A stretch of 64,000 nt of DNA from Dillenia suffruticosa (lineage: Eukaryota > Streptophyta > Magnoliopsida > Dilleniales > Dilleniaceae), in the NCBI GenBank assembly GCA_033439265.1, contig JAVTVX010000002.1:1622001-1686000 (forward strand), given 5' to 3'. The translations under genes and the position numbers were made by a program. Below the pieces are notes generated by a model. It searched no databases. It saw nothing but the letters and a program-made list of their open reading frames with translations, and was not told the DNA's origin. Below, piece by piece: positions 22,663-33,500 of the stretch; position 1 is the first letter of the stretch; every line of letters starts with the position of its first letter.

Positions 22663-23435
22663 ATGAATACTCGTGGTGTTATTGGGGATAAATGGTCAAT
22701 GAGGATCCTCTGGTTCTGTGCAATTGGAAGTGCTATTGGTATTTACTCTTCACCTTTGACGTGGCTGCGTTAAACAGTAATTTCATGCTATTTGTACTCT
22801 CCCCTTTCACCGCCTTCTCTTTAGTTTGGGCAGTTCTGACAATGTCTGGAATCAGGTTTGAGGTTACCATGGATCACTGCTTGCTGGCATACGTGAAGTT
22901 TGTTTATTATTCCTTTTTTTGAACAAAGAATTGTAAAATATATTGTAGGATCAAGTTTAAAAGCATGTTCTGGTTAGTGATTCAATTATTAATCTGCTGC
23001 TGCTCCTACTGGCAAAGAAATGGCATTCATTACCCATATTGAGAAGTCAGTGGTGGATCTTGATGCAATCATTGTCTAAATCTTTTTTTTTTGGGGGGTG
23101 GGGGGGCGGGGGTGGGGGTGGGGGGATATTCTTTGCTTTTCAGTAAAGATTCAAGCAACCTTACCTTTTAGATAATGCCTAAAAAGAAAAAAGCTTACAG
23201 CCAAAAGAACTAGAAGTAAATTGAAGATTAGGTGCGGAAAAAAAAAATGGAATGATCGGGAAATGAAGATAATATTCCCTTCATATCTATACCGTTGATG
23301 CCGCGACTGAGATTAATCACTTGTGTAGGACTGTACATGGTTGCTGTGGAACGGCAAGCACAGAACAGAGAAAAAATGATGGCTGAAGGTTTGAGGGCTA
23401 TGGAGTCAGGTGCTGAACAAAGTGATGAAGTTTGA
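22663..23435 (+). CDS. HIPM: HIPM-like single-pass membrane microprotein, 60 residues
   Basis: Two exons, 22663-22738 and 23329-23435, join in phase (G|GA) into 183 nt encoding 60 residues, starting MNTRGVIGDKWSMRILW and ending ESGAEQSDEV. One hydrophobic segment spans about residues 14-33 (ILWFCAIGSAIGLYMVAV), followed by a charged amphipathic tail (ERQAQNREKMMAEGLRAM). The protein matches my memory of HIPM, the small apple protein that binds the Erwinia harpin HrpN, whose Arabidopsis counterpart (At3g15395) lies between SDE5 and ATA20 as here. HIPM has been reported as plasma-membrane associated and as a negative regulator of growth. The gene is easily missed because both exons are short. 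The ATG is preceded by aaggaa, close after a likely 5' UTR acceptor. Confidence 0.85.
23093..23125 (+). other. G-rich tract able to form a G-quadruplex, in HIPM intron
   Basis: Five runs of five or more G, separated by single T or C bases, follow a T10 run. This matches G-quadruplex rules on the coding strand, so both the DNA and the pre-mRNA of the HIPM intron could fold. Confidence 0.8.
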
Positions 23436-23902
23436 AAGCAGATATGTAAAATTCAACAAATAAATAGAGCACATTTGTATCAGCTGTCTTTGCACAGGTC
23501 TTTGTTTTGTGTGCCTTATTATTCCCAATAATGATTATCTGGTTGTTTTAGCATTTTCATATGTTTTAATGGTGATATAGGATGAGCACATGAACCTACT
23601 GTTGTAATTTTTCCTGCATACAATCTCAAGTCTGGAGCTTATGGTTTCCGTGCATTAACTAATGCATCTATATGCCTTTTAGATGCCTTTTGAATATTTT
23701 CTGGCATCAGCTATACAGGATAAGTTAAGCAGGGTCATATGAGGGAAAGGAAGAGTTTGAATATTGCAGTCATACTCAAAAAAGCAAGCCCGTGCTCACA
23801 CAAAAAATGTGATTCCTACATCCCGCTAATCAAGGGGAGGCTTTTGATGCTCTGCTGCAGCTTGTCTCTCGCTTCCAACTCTTGAACCTGGCAAGTTCTG
23901 AC

Positions 23903-23910
23903 TATATATA
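23903..23910 (+). promoter_or_regulatory. TATA box of the ATA20-like gene
   Basis: The sequence actatatatacc lies about 50 bases before the ATG at 23959. This predicts a transcription start near 23935 and a very short 5' UTR. A strong TATA fits a tissue-specific gene such as a tapetum gene. Confidence 0.65.
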
Positions 23911-23958
23911 CCCTCTGTTAGGGATCATTTATTTATGCAAAGCAGCAAAACAGCAAAG

Positions 23959-24381
23959 ATGGCTACACCAAGATGTGTCTACTTGGGGCTACTGGTTCTC
24001 GTGTGCATGGGACATTGCTATGCACACAGGTTGCTCATGGACTCAAACAATGACCAAAAGGAAAATGAGCTTGATGCATCTATGACAGCAAGCGCAGGTG
24101 GTTGGGGCAGCGGTTCAGGCACCGGCTCTGGTGGACTTGGTGGAAATTGTGGTGGTGGAGGCAGGGTCTCAGGGAGCTTTGGCTCGGGAAGCGGGGGTGG
24201 CTATGGTTCAGGATCTGGTAATGGGGTAGGTTTTACCCCTGGATATGGAAATAATAACAATAACAATGGCGGAAATGGAAGCGGTGGTGGCATTGTCTTT
24301 GGAGATGAGCCCAACAACCCCAATATACCTAACTACCCTTATGAGCCCATCAACCCCTGGGGGCCCAACTACCCCCAATGA
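23959..24381 (+). CDS. ATA20: ATA20-like secreted glycine-rich protein (C-terminus probably frameshifted)
   Basis: A single exon encodes 140 residues. Residues 1-22 form a signal peptide (MATPRCVYLGLLVLVCMGHC, then YA), so the protein is likely secreted or cell-wall bound. From about residue 45 it is a Gly/Ser-rich domain with GSGSG, GGGGG and GSGNG runs, then Asn runs, then a Pro/Asn/Tyr-rich segment (NPNIPNYPYEPINPWGPNYP). Arabidopsis ATA20 (At3g15400) is an anther/tapetum protein with a glycine-rich domain and repeats, adjacent to SDE5, which fits this position. The frame stops at TGA right after a C5 run (24372-24376), while another frame continues the same composition, so a one-base indel is suspected. 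The upstream in-frame ATG at 23935 is judged less likely than the one that begins the signal peptide. Confidence 0.75.
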   Translation: MATPRCVYLGLLVLVCMGHCYAHRLLMDSNNDQKENELDASMTASAGGWGSGSGTGSGGLGGNCGGGGRVSGSFGSGSGGGYGSGSGNGVGFTPGYGNNNNNNGGNGSGGGIVFGDEPNNPNIPNYPYEPINPWGPNYPQ

Positions 24382-24487
24382 ACCCAGCTACCCGGGTAAC
24401 CAGAACCCGCCTCTTTACGGTTGCCCCCCCTGCTCTCCCTGTGGTGGGGCCAGTGACCTTCCCCTTGCCAGGGAAATACATCGTTAG
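24377..24487 (+). pseudogene. Out-of-frame continuation of the ATA20-like protein
   Basis: One base out of frame with the gene above, this segment reads NEPSYPGNQNPPLYGCPPCS and onward for 36 codons to TAG at 24485-24487. Its Asn/Pro/Tyr composition continues the preceding NYPYEPINPWGP region, and it ends with a Cys-Pro cluster. Removing one C from the C5 run at 24372-24376 would join the two. This may be an assembly or homopolymer error, or a real truncating allele. Confidence 0.55.
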
Positions 24488-25024
24488 TAAACCAATGCCT
24501 CCGGACGAAATGGATCGGCCATCACAGGAGCCCATTCATTCTCGGCCCAAACACATCGAGCCCATTCAACCCTAGCCCCTTCACTCCACGCACCGTAGAG
24601 ATGATCCACCAGCTGTTCATCATTAACAGACTGCTTCTCTACTAATAAATTATATACTCAATAAGAGCACTGAACTAAAAGCTGATGGCTAGGATTTGAA
24701 AGGGAATGGAATCTTTTTTTTTGGTCCCTTAAAGGGAATGGAATCTGAAAACATTTTCTGGTGACAATTGACAATAGACATCACAAAGCAATGAAGGCAA
24801 GACTAGAACTACGATCTTGCATCATTAACATTGACTGTTAAAAAAACTTTACACGTAATTTGTGCAAACCTTACTAATTTCATGTTCATGTATATGTTTA
24901 TGTTATATGAACTCATGCTACAAATTACCACCTGTAAGAGATTTCCTATGATCAAAACTCACATGTAAGTAGTGATATTCTCAGATTCATCTTCAACTTT
25001 TCCCACTGTACAACCTACCGTTGC
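24488..25024. other. Convergent intergenic space, ATA20-like to MLO
   Basis: It holds the 3' UTR of the ATA20-like gene (+) and that of MLO (-). A third-frame Pro-rich reading frame up to 24575 is probably not coding. No repeat or RNA gene was seen. Confidence 0.5.
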
Positions 25025-28000
25025 TCAATCTCTTCTGTTTGGCATTGAAGAGGATCTTGACAATTCGTCTGGCTGAAACCTAAATGAAACTGAATTAGAA
25101 ATCGTGGCAGAGGGTCGGAGTAGAGGTGTGCCAACCCGACTTGAGTGTTCATTAGCTACGGGGGAAGGAGTAGTGTCTATAGCCAAAGTTGGTTGTAACT
25201 CAATTTCGGAAGCTGTGGCTGTGAAGCTAGCAGGCTCATCCATCAAATTATTGTCATCTTCCTCGAGTGACAATACAGTACTTGTGTCTGTGTGTATGGT
25301 AGAATCATCAGCAAAACCACCATGCCTCCTCTTCCTTCTTGCTGCCTTTCCCCATCCATGAATTGTCTCCCTTATCCTTTGTGGAATCAACGCAGCCTTA
25401 TAATTTGTTCCCATCTGAAAGAAGAAAAATTTCATCAGTGGTTGGTAAAGACTAGACCAAAGATGCAATAAGAGACTAGCCCTTAACATGCTGATATATT
25501 TACTGGGAACCCCCAACAAAAAAAAGAAAGAAAATATCCTGAAATATTTTGGGCCACTTCATAGGTCTCAGAGGGCCATTTGTCTCATAAGCAGCATGGC
25601 CTTCCATAGAGCTAGATTACATGGACTAGTAAATATATTCAGAACTTACAATTTTGAAACTTCAAAGGTCAAATTTTGTAAATATTAAGCTTTCGTCTGT
25701 GGTGATTCTGTCACTCTTAATATGTCATTGATCCATCTTGCAACCAGATCTTTTCCTTCATAAAATAAGAGCAGTAATTGGAATATACCTGAGTTACCAG
25801 TGCATAAAGAGGCAAAGTGCTGTAGCTGCAGAGAAACTGTCCAGCAAACCTAAAAGAAAACACCTATAATATTAACAAGGATTCTAAAGATAGAAAAACT
25901 TGTTAATTTTTACAGAAAAGAGGTGAAGTAACAAATGGATAGCATCCATACCCCAGAAGCAGCCGTAGATAGACCAAAAGATGGTTCCTTATAAAGCAAG
26001 AGTTGTAGCCAAATTGCCACTACATAATGTTTCCGAACAAAACAACCAAAGTAAACATAAACCGTTGGTCCCACATTCAAAATAAACTAGTGATCAACCC
26101 GCACTAGTGATCAACCCGCACTAACACGCAGGGTGCTTACAAGATGTGGATTGTATTTTTTTACCGTACAAACGTTTATTAGATTAATAATTAGTTCAAT
26201 ATCTGAACTAAATTATTATCTAAATTAGTGAAAAATATAGCGTACATCAGCAACAAAAAAAGAGTCTAACCATTGGAACTCTAAAAAAACCAACGAATGA
26301 GATAAAAAAATGATAAGTGGAGTAAAAAAGTAAAGAAATAAAGGGATGACCATCCGTGGAGTCCAAAAAAAAATAAAAGGTAAAAAATCTATGTTAAAAA
26401 ATACCGAAGGACTTAAGAGAGAAAAAAGGGTTAAAAAATAATTAAAAAAAAGGTTTTGAATGAAAACAAAAAAATTGTGGTTTAAAAATAAATGGATGAT
26501 TATTTGTGGGGTCAAAGAAAACAAAAGGGGAAAAGCCTATGCTAAAAAAAGTCGAAAGACAAAAGTTAAAAAAAAAAAACCAAGGACCTGAATGGAGAAG
26601 TGGGGCCCAAAAGGGGGAAAAACTTATGTCTTAAAAAGATGAATGATTTAAGGAAAAAATAGGGTAAAGAAATAAAAAGAGCAAAGGCCTAAATGAAAAA
26701 AAAAATTATGGTTTAAAAATAAAAAGACAGCCATCCACAAGACCCAAAAAAACCAAAAGGGGAAAAATCTATATCCAAAAAAGACGAAAGATTTAAGAGG
26801 AAAAAAAAAACTAAGTTAAAAAAATAAAAAGAGAAAGGACCTGAATGGGGAAAAAATTAAAAAGTTGCTGTCTAAAAATAAAAGCATGACCATCCATGGG
26901 CCAAAAAAAGGGGGAAAAAAATCTGTGTCCCAAAAAGACGAATAACCTAAGTAAAAAAAAAAAAGGTTAAAAAAGTTGAAGAACCTAAACGAGAAAAAAA
27001 ATCCAAGCATGGTTAAAAAAAGAAGAAGTACCCAAGCAAAAAAAAAAAAGCGTAAGGACCTAAATGGAAAAAAAATGTGATCCCAAAAAGACAAAAGATC
27101 TAAACAGAAAAAAAAAAAAAAGAAAAAGAAAAATGGGTCAAAAAAGCGAAAGGATTTGAATGAAAAAAAAAATAGCAGGGTTAAATGAAAAGAAAAAAAA
27201 TAAACATAGCAGGGTCCCTCAAAAGACGAAGGAGCCAAGCGCATAAAAAAAAAAATATATATATATATATATATAGCAAGGTCCCAAAAATATGGGATGA
27301 CTGTCAAGGGACTTGGGGGAAAAAGTGCATGATCAGTAACCCCAACTCCCGCTTTATATATATAGGGTAATTTAAAGCAAAAATAGTACATGTTTCTGTC
27401 ATTCTAAACTTCTTGATCGTTGATATGTAACAGGTCCTTCAGACAACACATTCTTAAAGATAAAAGTATCAGAACTTCCAACTTTTTTGTAAATACTCAA
27501 TGCAGAAATTTAGTTTAAGAATTAAGTTCACACAGTAAAGTTCAGAATAGTATTGCATGGAAGAGGAGGTTACCCAGAACCAAAAGAAGGAAGCCAGTTC
27601 AAAAGCATTCTGCAGAGAGATATGACAATCAAAAGAATTACTCATTTGCCACTCTCCACATTGAGTGAAGAATAATAAAGAAATAATTTTGCCAACCTGA
27701 AATAGAATAAAGTGGATCAACTTCAATAATAGTTCTGGTTTTTTAAACCAGAAAAGATCATCCCTAGGCTTTAACCTTGCTTGGGTGAAGTATGCAGAAA
27801 TCCCAGCACTCTCCAATGCTAAGGTTGCAATTACATGTTGTAGTTTTGTACCCACAAGAAGCACAAGCTGCACAGTAACATAAAGAGACAGCATGAACAA
27901 CAATGGAATTGTTAAAATTACAAATCAGCAAAACAGAGCAAGATAGAAGTGGAATGACGAAGAAAGGTGAGGGAGGGAGAGGAAAACAGTCATAAAGCCC

Positions 28001-30534
28001 TGAAACTGTCAGTCTCTGACAGCAACTTCTGTTCATGATATGATTGCTAAACACCATTACTTATTTAAAAGGGACTGGTCCTTCATGCAACCTACCAAAG
28101 AAGAGGGATTCCACTGTAAGGCAATGAGAGATAAAATTAAGGGAGAAAAGGATGTCGGGGATCATGTGGAACTAATTGGATTTTGTCAAGGTATATTAGC
28201 GATTGCAGGAAAGGTAAGAAGACAAAAGACAGCAAGTGTTTGCACAACTCTGCTGACAATTATAACCCAATGGCATTTCCTAGCTCCAAAATTCTAACCA
28301 TATTTTCCGATCTCATCATTCAGGTGGAAAATTTGCTCAGCAGAAGGCTCAAATACCTAGAATACTAAGGTTTTTTCTTGATGCTTTCTTTTTGCTAACA
28401 CCCGCCTCTTGTACATGTAACCTTTCAGCATATATCTAATTTCCCTTTTAGGCCATCAATTTCTTTAGTTACAATATCACCGGGAAATAATAATTTAAAA
28501 GCTAGGCTTTTTACAATAGGTTAAAAAGAAAAATAAAGAAACCCAGTTTATTGAAAGAGATGCGATATTTGTATTGTCTACACACAGCATTTCTATCTAT
28601 GTTGGAATGAAATTTCATGAATCCTCCTCAATAAGTAAGCATGCTGGCTTTCCAAAGATACATTAACCAGGCATATACACAAACTATCAAAGAATCTATT
28701 AGTGTCTATGTCACTATCAAACTAGGCCCGCATGAGAAGAAATACCAACCATAATGGGTATGATGGCTATCCAGAAATAGAGATTTGAACCTGTAAATAG
28801 TTATAAACATATCATATATTTGGGAAGATAAGACAGAAATGTACACCAGAGAAAGAAAGTAGAATTGAGTCTCAAAATTTAAATCAAAGTTTGGAGTCCA
28901 CAACAGAGCTAACGAAAGCCTTTCTCTGACACCTACGTATCAGGTCATCATTCAATATCTCCATTTCCTGTTCTCTTTTCAATTTAAGGAAAAGCTGAAA
29001 TTGTCCTCTTTTTTATGCATGCCTTTTATGTACCAGTCAATTACTAATTGAACCAATCAAGTTTTATTCATTAAGTAATTAATTTTGCTTGGCTTGTACT
29101 GATTATCAATCAAAGTCCAATGTTGAAAAGAAAATGCTATTCTCCAGTATCAAAAGGGCTATGATTTGCTTGATAATTGACACAAAGTTGTTTTGATTAT
29201 GAAACTTCAATAAAGATTATGAACTGTGTGCTGCAAAAAAGAATCAATATTAATCTTATGACTTTGCAATGCATATCAACGGTGGTATTCAGGCCGCTCC
29301 AGCCATGGAGTGTAGCCCCACTCTAGCACAGGCCTTTTTTGAGAGTTTTGACCCTCTGCATTTTATCATCATATGCATAAGCATGTGCCTTCAATCTTGG
29401 AATTTAACAAGTGTTTGAAACTGAAATAAGGGAAAGACAGGATAGCTTTGTTCTTACAACAGTGCCATACCTCTTATGTTGAACAGCATGAAAGCAACAA
29501 CGAAACCCCAGAGCGGGGCACTACAGGACAAATATCAATAGCTAAATTAGGTAGCCAGAAATGAGTGCCTCAGCATTTAAAGAAATCATTGAAAAGTGCT
29601 CACCCGGTGCACAAAGTGCTCCCTGGCTTAGTGCGAAGGTAGAGGGAGGGTGGGCATATATGTACGCAGTCTTCCCCTTGCATTTTTGCAAAGAGGCTAT
29701 TTCCACGTTTTGAACCTGTGACCTCAAGGTCACCAAAGGAGCAACTCCACCGTTGCACCAAGGTTCATCCTCTAAAGAAATCATTGAAAAGAAAAAAAGA
29801 AAAATCTAAATCTCATTAAGGGACTAAGGTTCTTGCTTTCCTTACCTCACACCAACTATTCTCTGAAATTCTTCTTCCATAGAACGTATCATATAGCTGT
29901 GAAAGTCATATTTCGATGTAAGGTTGTGGTTCTGTCATGCACACAAAGGAACATGCATCAACAAATTGATGGCAAGCAGTATGTGAATAAAATATAGAGG
30001 CTCATGCGTAAAATATCTGGGAGAGATGTATGGATATGAACAGGACTTGTGATTCATCACACTTTGTGAGTTCAAAGAATAAATATGAAATTTTGAATTT
30101 CATTTGGCTGTTCACACCAAACATAAAAGGTTTCATGGAGTAATTATTTAGGGGGGGAAAAAAGTACTGTTGTCCATCAACTTTTAAGTGAATGTCCATA
30201 AAATATAGCGTACTTTTAAAAGAGAGCCACATGAACTAAAATCTATGGAGCAAGGCACATTCAAAAATTAAAACATGTGGGAAAGAAATTGTCTTCTACT
30301 ATAACCATCAACCAAAGGGGCATCCTCAGGTCTGAGTTGCAGTGCAGATCATGTGTGACCTGACCATAGTTGCCTTATATATTATAATCCAACAACTTAT
30401 CAAGATATCATTATTTAACTAGCAAGATTTTTATGCCACGGGCTCCACTTTTATTCCCTTCACAAGCCTCCATACAGCATTCTAATCTAGAGTTGGTTTG
30501 ACTTCGACATTTAGAAATGAAGCACCAAAAATGA

Positions 30535-30576
<42 letters not shown>

Positions 30577-33500
30577 TATATATATACATAATTTACACCA
30601 TAATAACCATAGCATTCATCATTACCATCTCTAAAACATCACAGCTGTACATAGCTTTAACCCTGTAATACCATAATAAAAAGGAACTTTACAATCCTTT
30701 AGGGCAGCATTCAGGAGGAAGACAGGGCTTTAAAAGATGTGTATAACTCCACATCAAGAAGAATTTGCAATAGCTAATAATGCAATTTGTTATTGCCATG
30801 ATTCATGATTACTCCATACCATGATGAACCCCTTTCGAAGTGTAAGGTAGTCCGTACGAACAACTGAGCGCCCAAATTGGCGGAAGAAACATGTCTACAA
30901 AAATCATAGTAATAAAAATAGATCACATCAGTAGAAATTCTGAAAGTAGTATAGCCATTTTGAGGTAAATTAAAGCTGCCATTAATAAAGTTATGTTTGT
31001 AATCCAATGAAAATTGCTCTTCAGAATTCCAGAAGAAGTAAATCAAAATATTAGAAGAGAAGTCAACAAAGACCCTATAGAACACCAGTAAACAAAATTT
31101 GAACCAGAGGATCCTTCAAAGATGGTATAAAACATAAAGCATGTAGGGCATTTAAACGCTTATCAGTTTACCAGAAGAAAGAGAAGGTGACAATGCCTCG
31201 TGTCTCATGTAGAACACCAAAAAACCAACTTGAAAGAGGGGATCTTTTGATTAGCCAGTAAACATGGGATCACAGGCATTAACAGCACAATGACACAACG
31301 TTTGTAATTCAACCATAAAGCAAGCAACCACATATGATTAATGGGAGTACAATGAAGAAAAAATGCAGAAAGTGCTCCAGGATGCAGCAGATTCTCTCCA
31401 ACTCACGAAGAAATGTGAAAAATAATCAAATACCAATCAAATTCATCCATAGAAGGCACAAAAGGCTTTTGGTTCATTTCCAAGTGAAAAATGAGGATCT
31501 TGAGTTATGTCCCAAAATTCTACCACTTCATGAAGCATTGAGGCAAAAAAGAACTTTGAAACACAATGAAATAAGATCAGAAATGAAATCAGCTGGACCA
31601 AGAAGGCAGTATACCTACCATCCAAATAAGAAAACTGTTCCTGACGAAAGGATTCGATACATGAAATTTCACAAATGTTGATTGTCTTCTCATCGTCATT
31701 TCTCTTGTAATTTCTATTTAAAAGAATACACAAAAGGTCACGTCCATCTTGGTAGGGTCACAAGTGTAATTCAGGCAAATAATTAAGAAACGGATCTAAT
31801 AACGATGCGACGAAAGCCGGTCCTTAATAATGAACACATATAGAATCACCCATCCCTTTTGAAGCTTAAACAAATTGAAAGATGGCATATCATGGATTAG
31901 AATATTACAGCTTAAAGAGATTACCCATTAAAGAGTCATGTCTATCCATATCTTAAATTAAATAATCATGCCTGATCATTCCTTTGAATGCCATGGCTGA
32001 AGAAGATTACCTGTTAAGGAATCATGCCGATCCATATGACCTTCATCTTCCCACGCCCTCCAGCTATGGATCTGGCAAGTAATTAGATAAGAATTATGAA
32101 GCAAATCATGAAGTTTTTGTACAGCAACATCCATTTAAAACGAGAATTATGCCACTCGTACAAATCTAACAAACTGCATAAGTGCAAAGTAAACAAAGAT
32201 AAACAAAGTTTTATCCCTTTCATGCGTATTTAACCAAAAGTGGCTCACTCTTTATTTGACCAGGCAGAGCAGTACATAAGCAAGATTGCACCAGATATTT
32301 CAGCTAAAAACTCTGTTTTAAAGCATCCATGTCTAGAATTGGATGAATACAGGACTAGAGATTTAAATTGCCACGTCAAATCGGAAGATAGTTCAACTCT
32401 GGACATTACTTTATTCATCATTTCAGGAGCACCCTAACCTACATTAGAGGACAATACTTTGGAGGAATATTGTGGTTAAAAAGTATAGTGCCCGTATTTC
32501 TTTCCTGGATGATATTTTATCATCAAATTTCACAAAATATAACTCTTAATTGCAACTGCCTGGGATTTACGCAGAATGTGACAGCACTTTGAGCTTTCTT
32601 ATTTAATGAAAGAAAACTAACATGCCAACAAAATGAATCTCTTTTGCAAAGAGATGGAGAAAAGAAGAATAAAACAACAAAAGAAAGGTTATTAATAAGA
32701 TTAGCATACTTACTAGACATCTATTTAAAACAAAAGATGCCTAACCTTCACGATTGCCAGCAACATGGTCAAGCAGCTATATGATATATGTGTTATTGCC
32801 ATGACAAAGATGAAGCGATGCAATTGCTCAAGTCCTTCATAGGAAACAAATGGCTCATAACCCTACACAAAAATTTTTAATGTTTCAAAACATTAGCAAT
32901 AATGTAGGTTTAGTAGATGCAGGACAAACAAGACTTCCACAGTAAATGACTCCGACAATATGTTTAACTCAACTGATTAAAGCAATTGCAAAACAAAGAT
33001 GCCAGTTTCACAGATACGTGCCTCTTTGCAAGTATTCCGATTCAAGTCACCCAACAATCTCCTCAACGTTTGGGGCATAGTTGAACTCATTAATAGTTTG
33101 CGGCCCTTGGAAGAATCATTTTCGAGCTGTTCATCAACTTCAGATTTGGTGCATGGAGTGAACGTACCATCATAGAATTTTGATTGAATGCAAATACCAG
33201 TTATTATGCTTGAAGTAGCCGTCAAAAGAAGAGATATAAAGCCAAGCAGCATCAACTCTGTTAAGAGTAACCCCAAAATATAAAGCTTAGCAACGGATAC
33301 TGATCAGGAAGTGGGTCACATGTAGATTATGCTATAAAAGGGCTCTTTTATCCTTTCTCACACAAAGATGTCTTAGAGAACTTTCAAGAAATTCAAGAGA
33401 TGGAAGTAGAAAACCTGTCATACTACCTTCTTTCATTTTCTCCAGTGCTTCAAGTAAAGGTTTCCTATTTGTTTTTCTCAGCCACTGCAATAATATAAAA

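Noticed and set aside
24378-24575. Third-frame Pro-rich ORF after the ATA20-like gene
   Set aside because: Its composition breaks with the preceding protein, whereas the other shifted frame continues it better.
26816-27391. 191-residue Phe-rich minus-strand frame
   Set aside because: It is the complement of A-runs in the MLO intron repeat; its composition is unlike a protein gene.
31334-31681. 115-residue plus-strand frame in the MLO locus
   Set aside because: It overlaps MLO exon 6 in antisense and shows no family motif.
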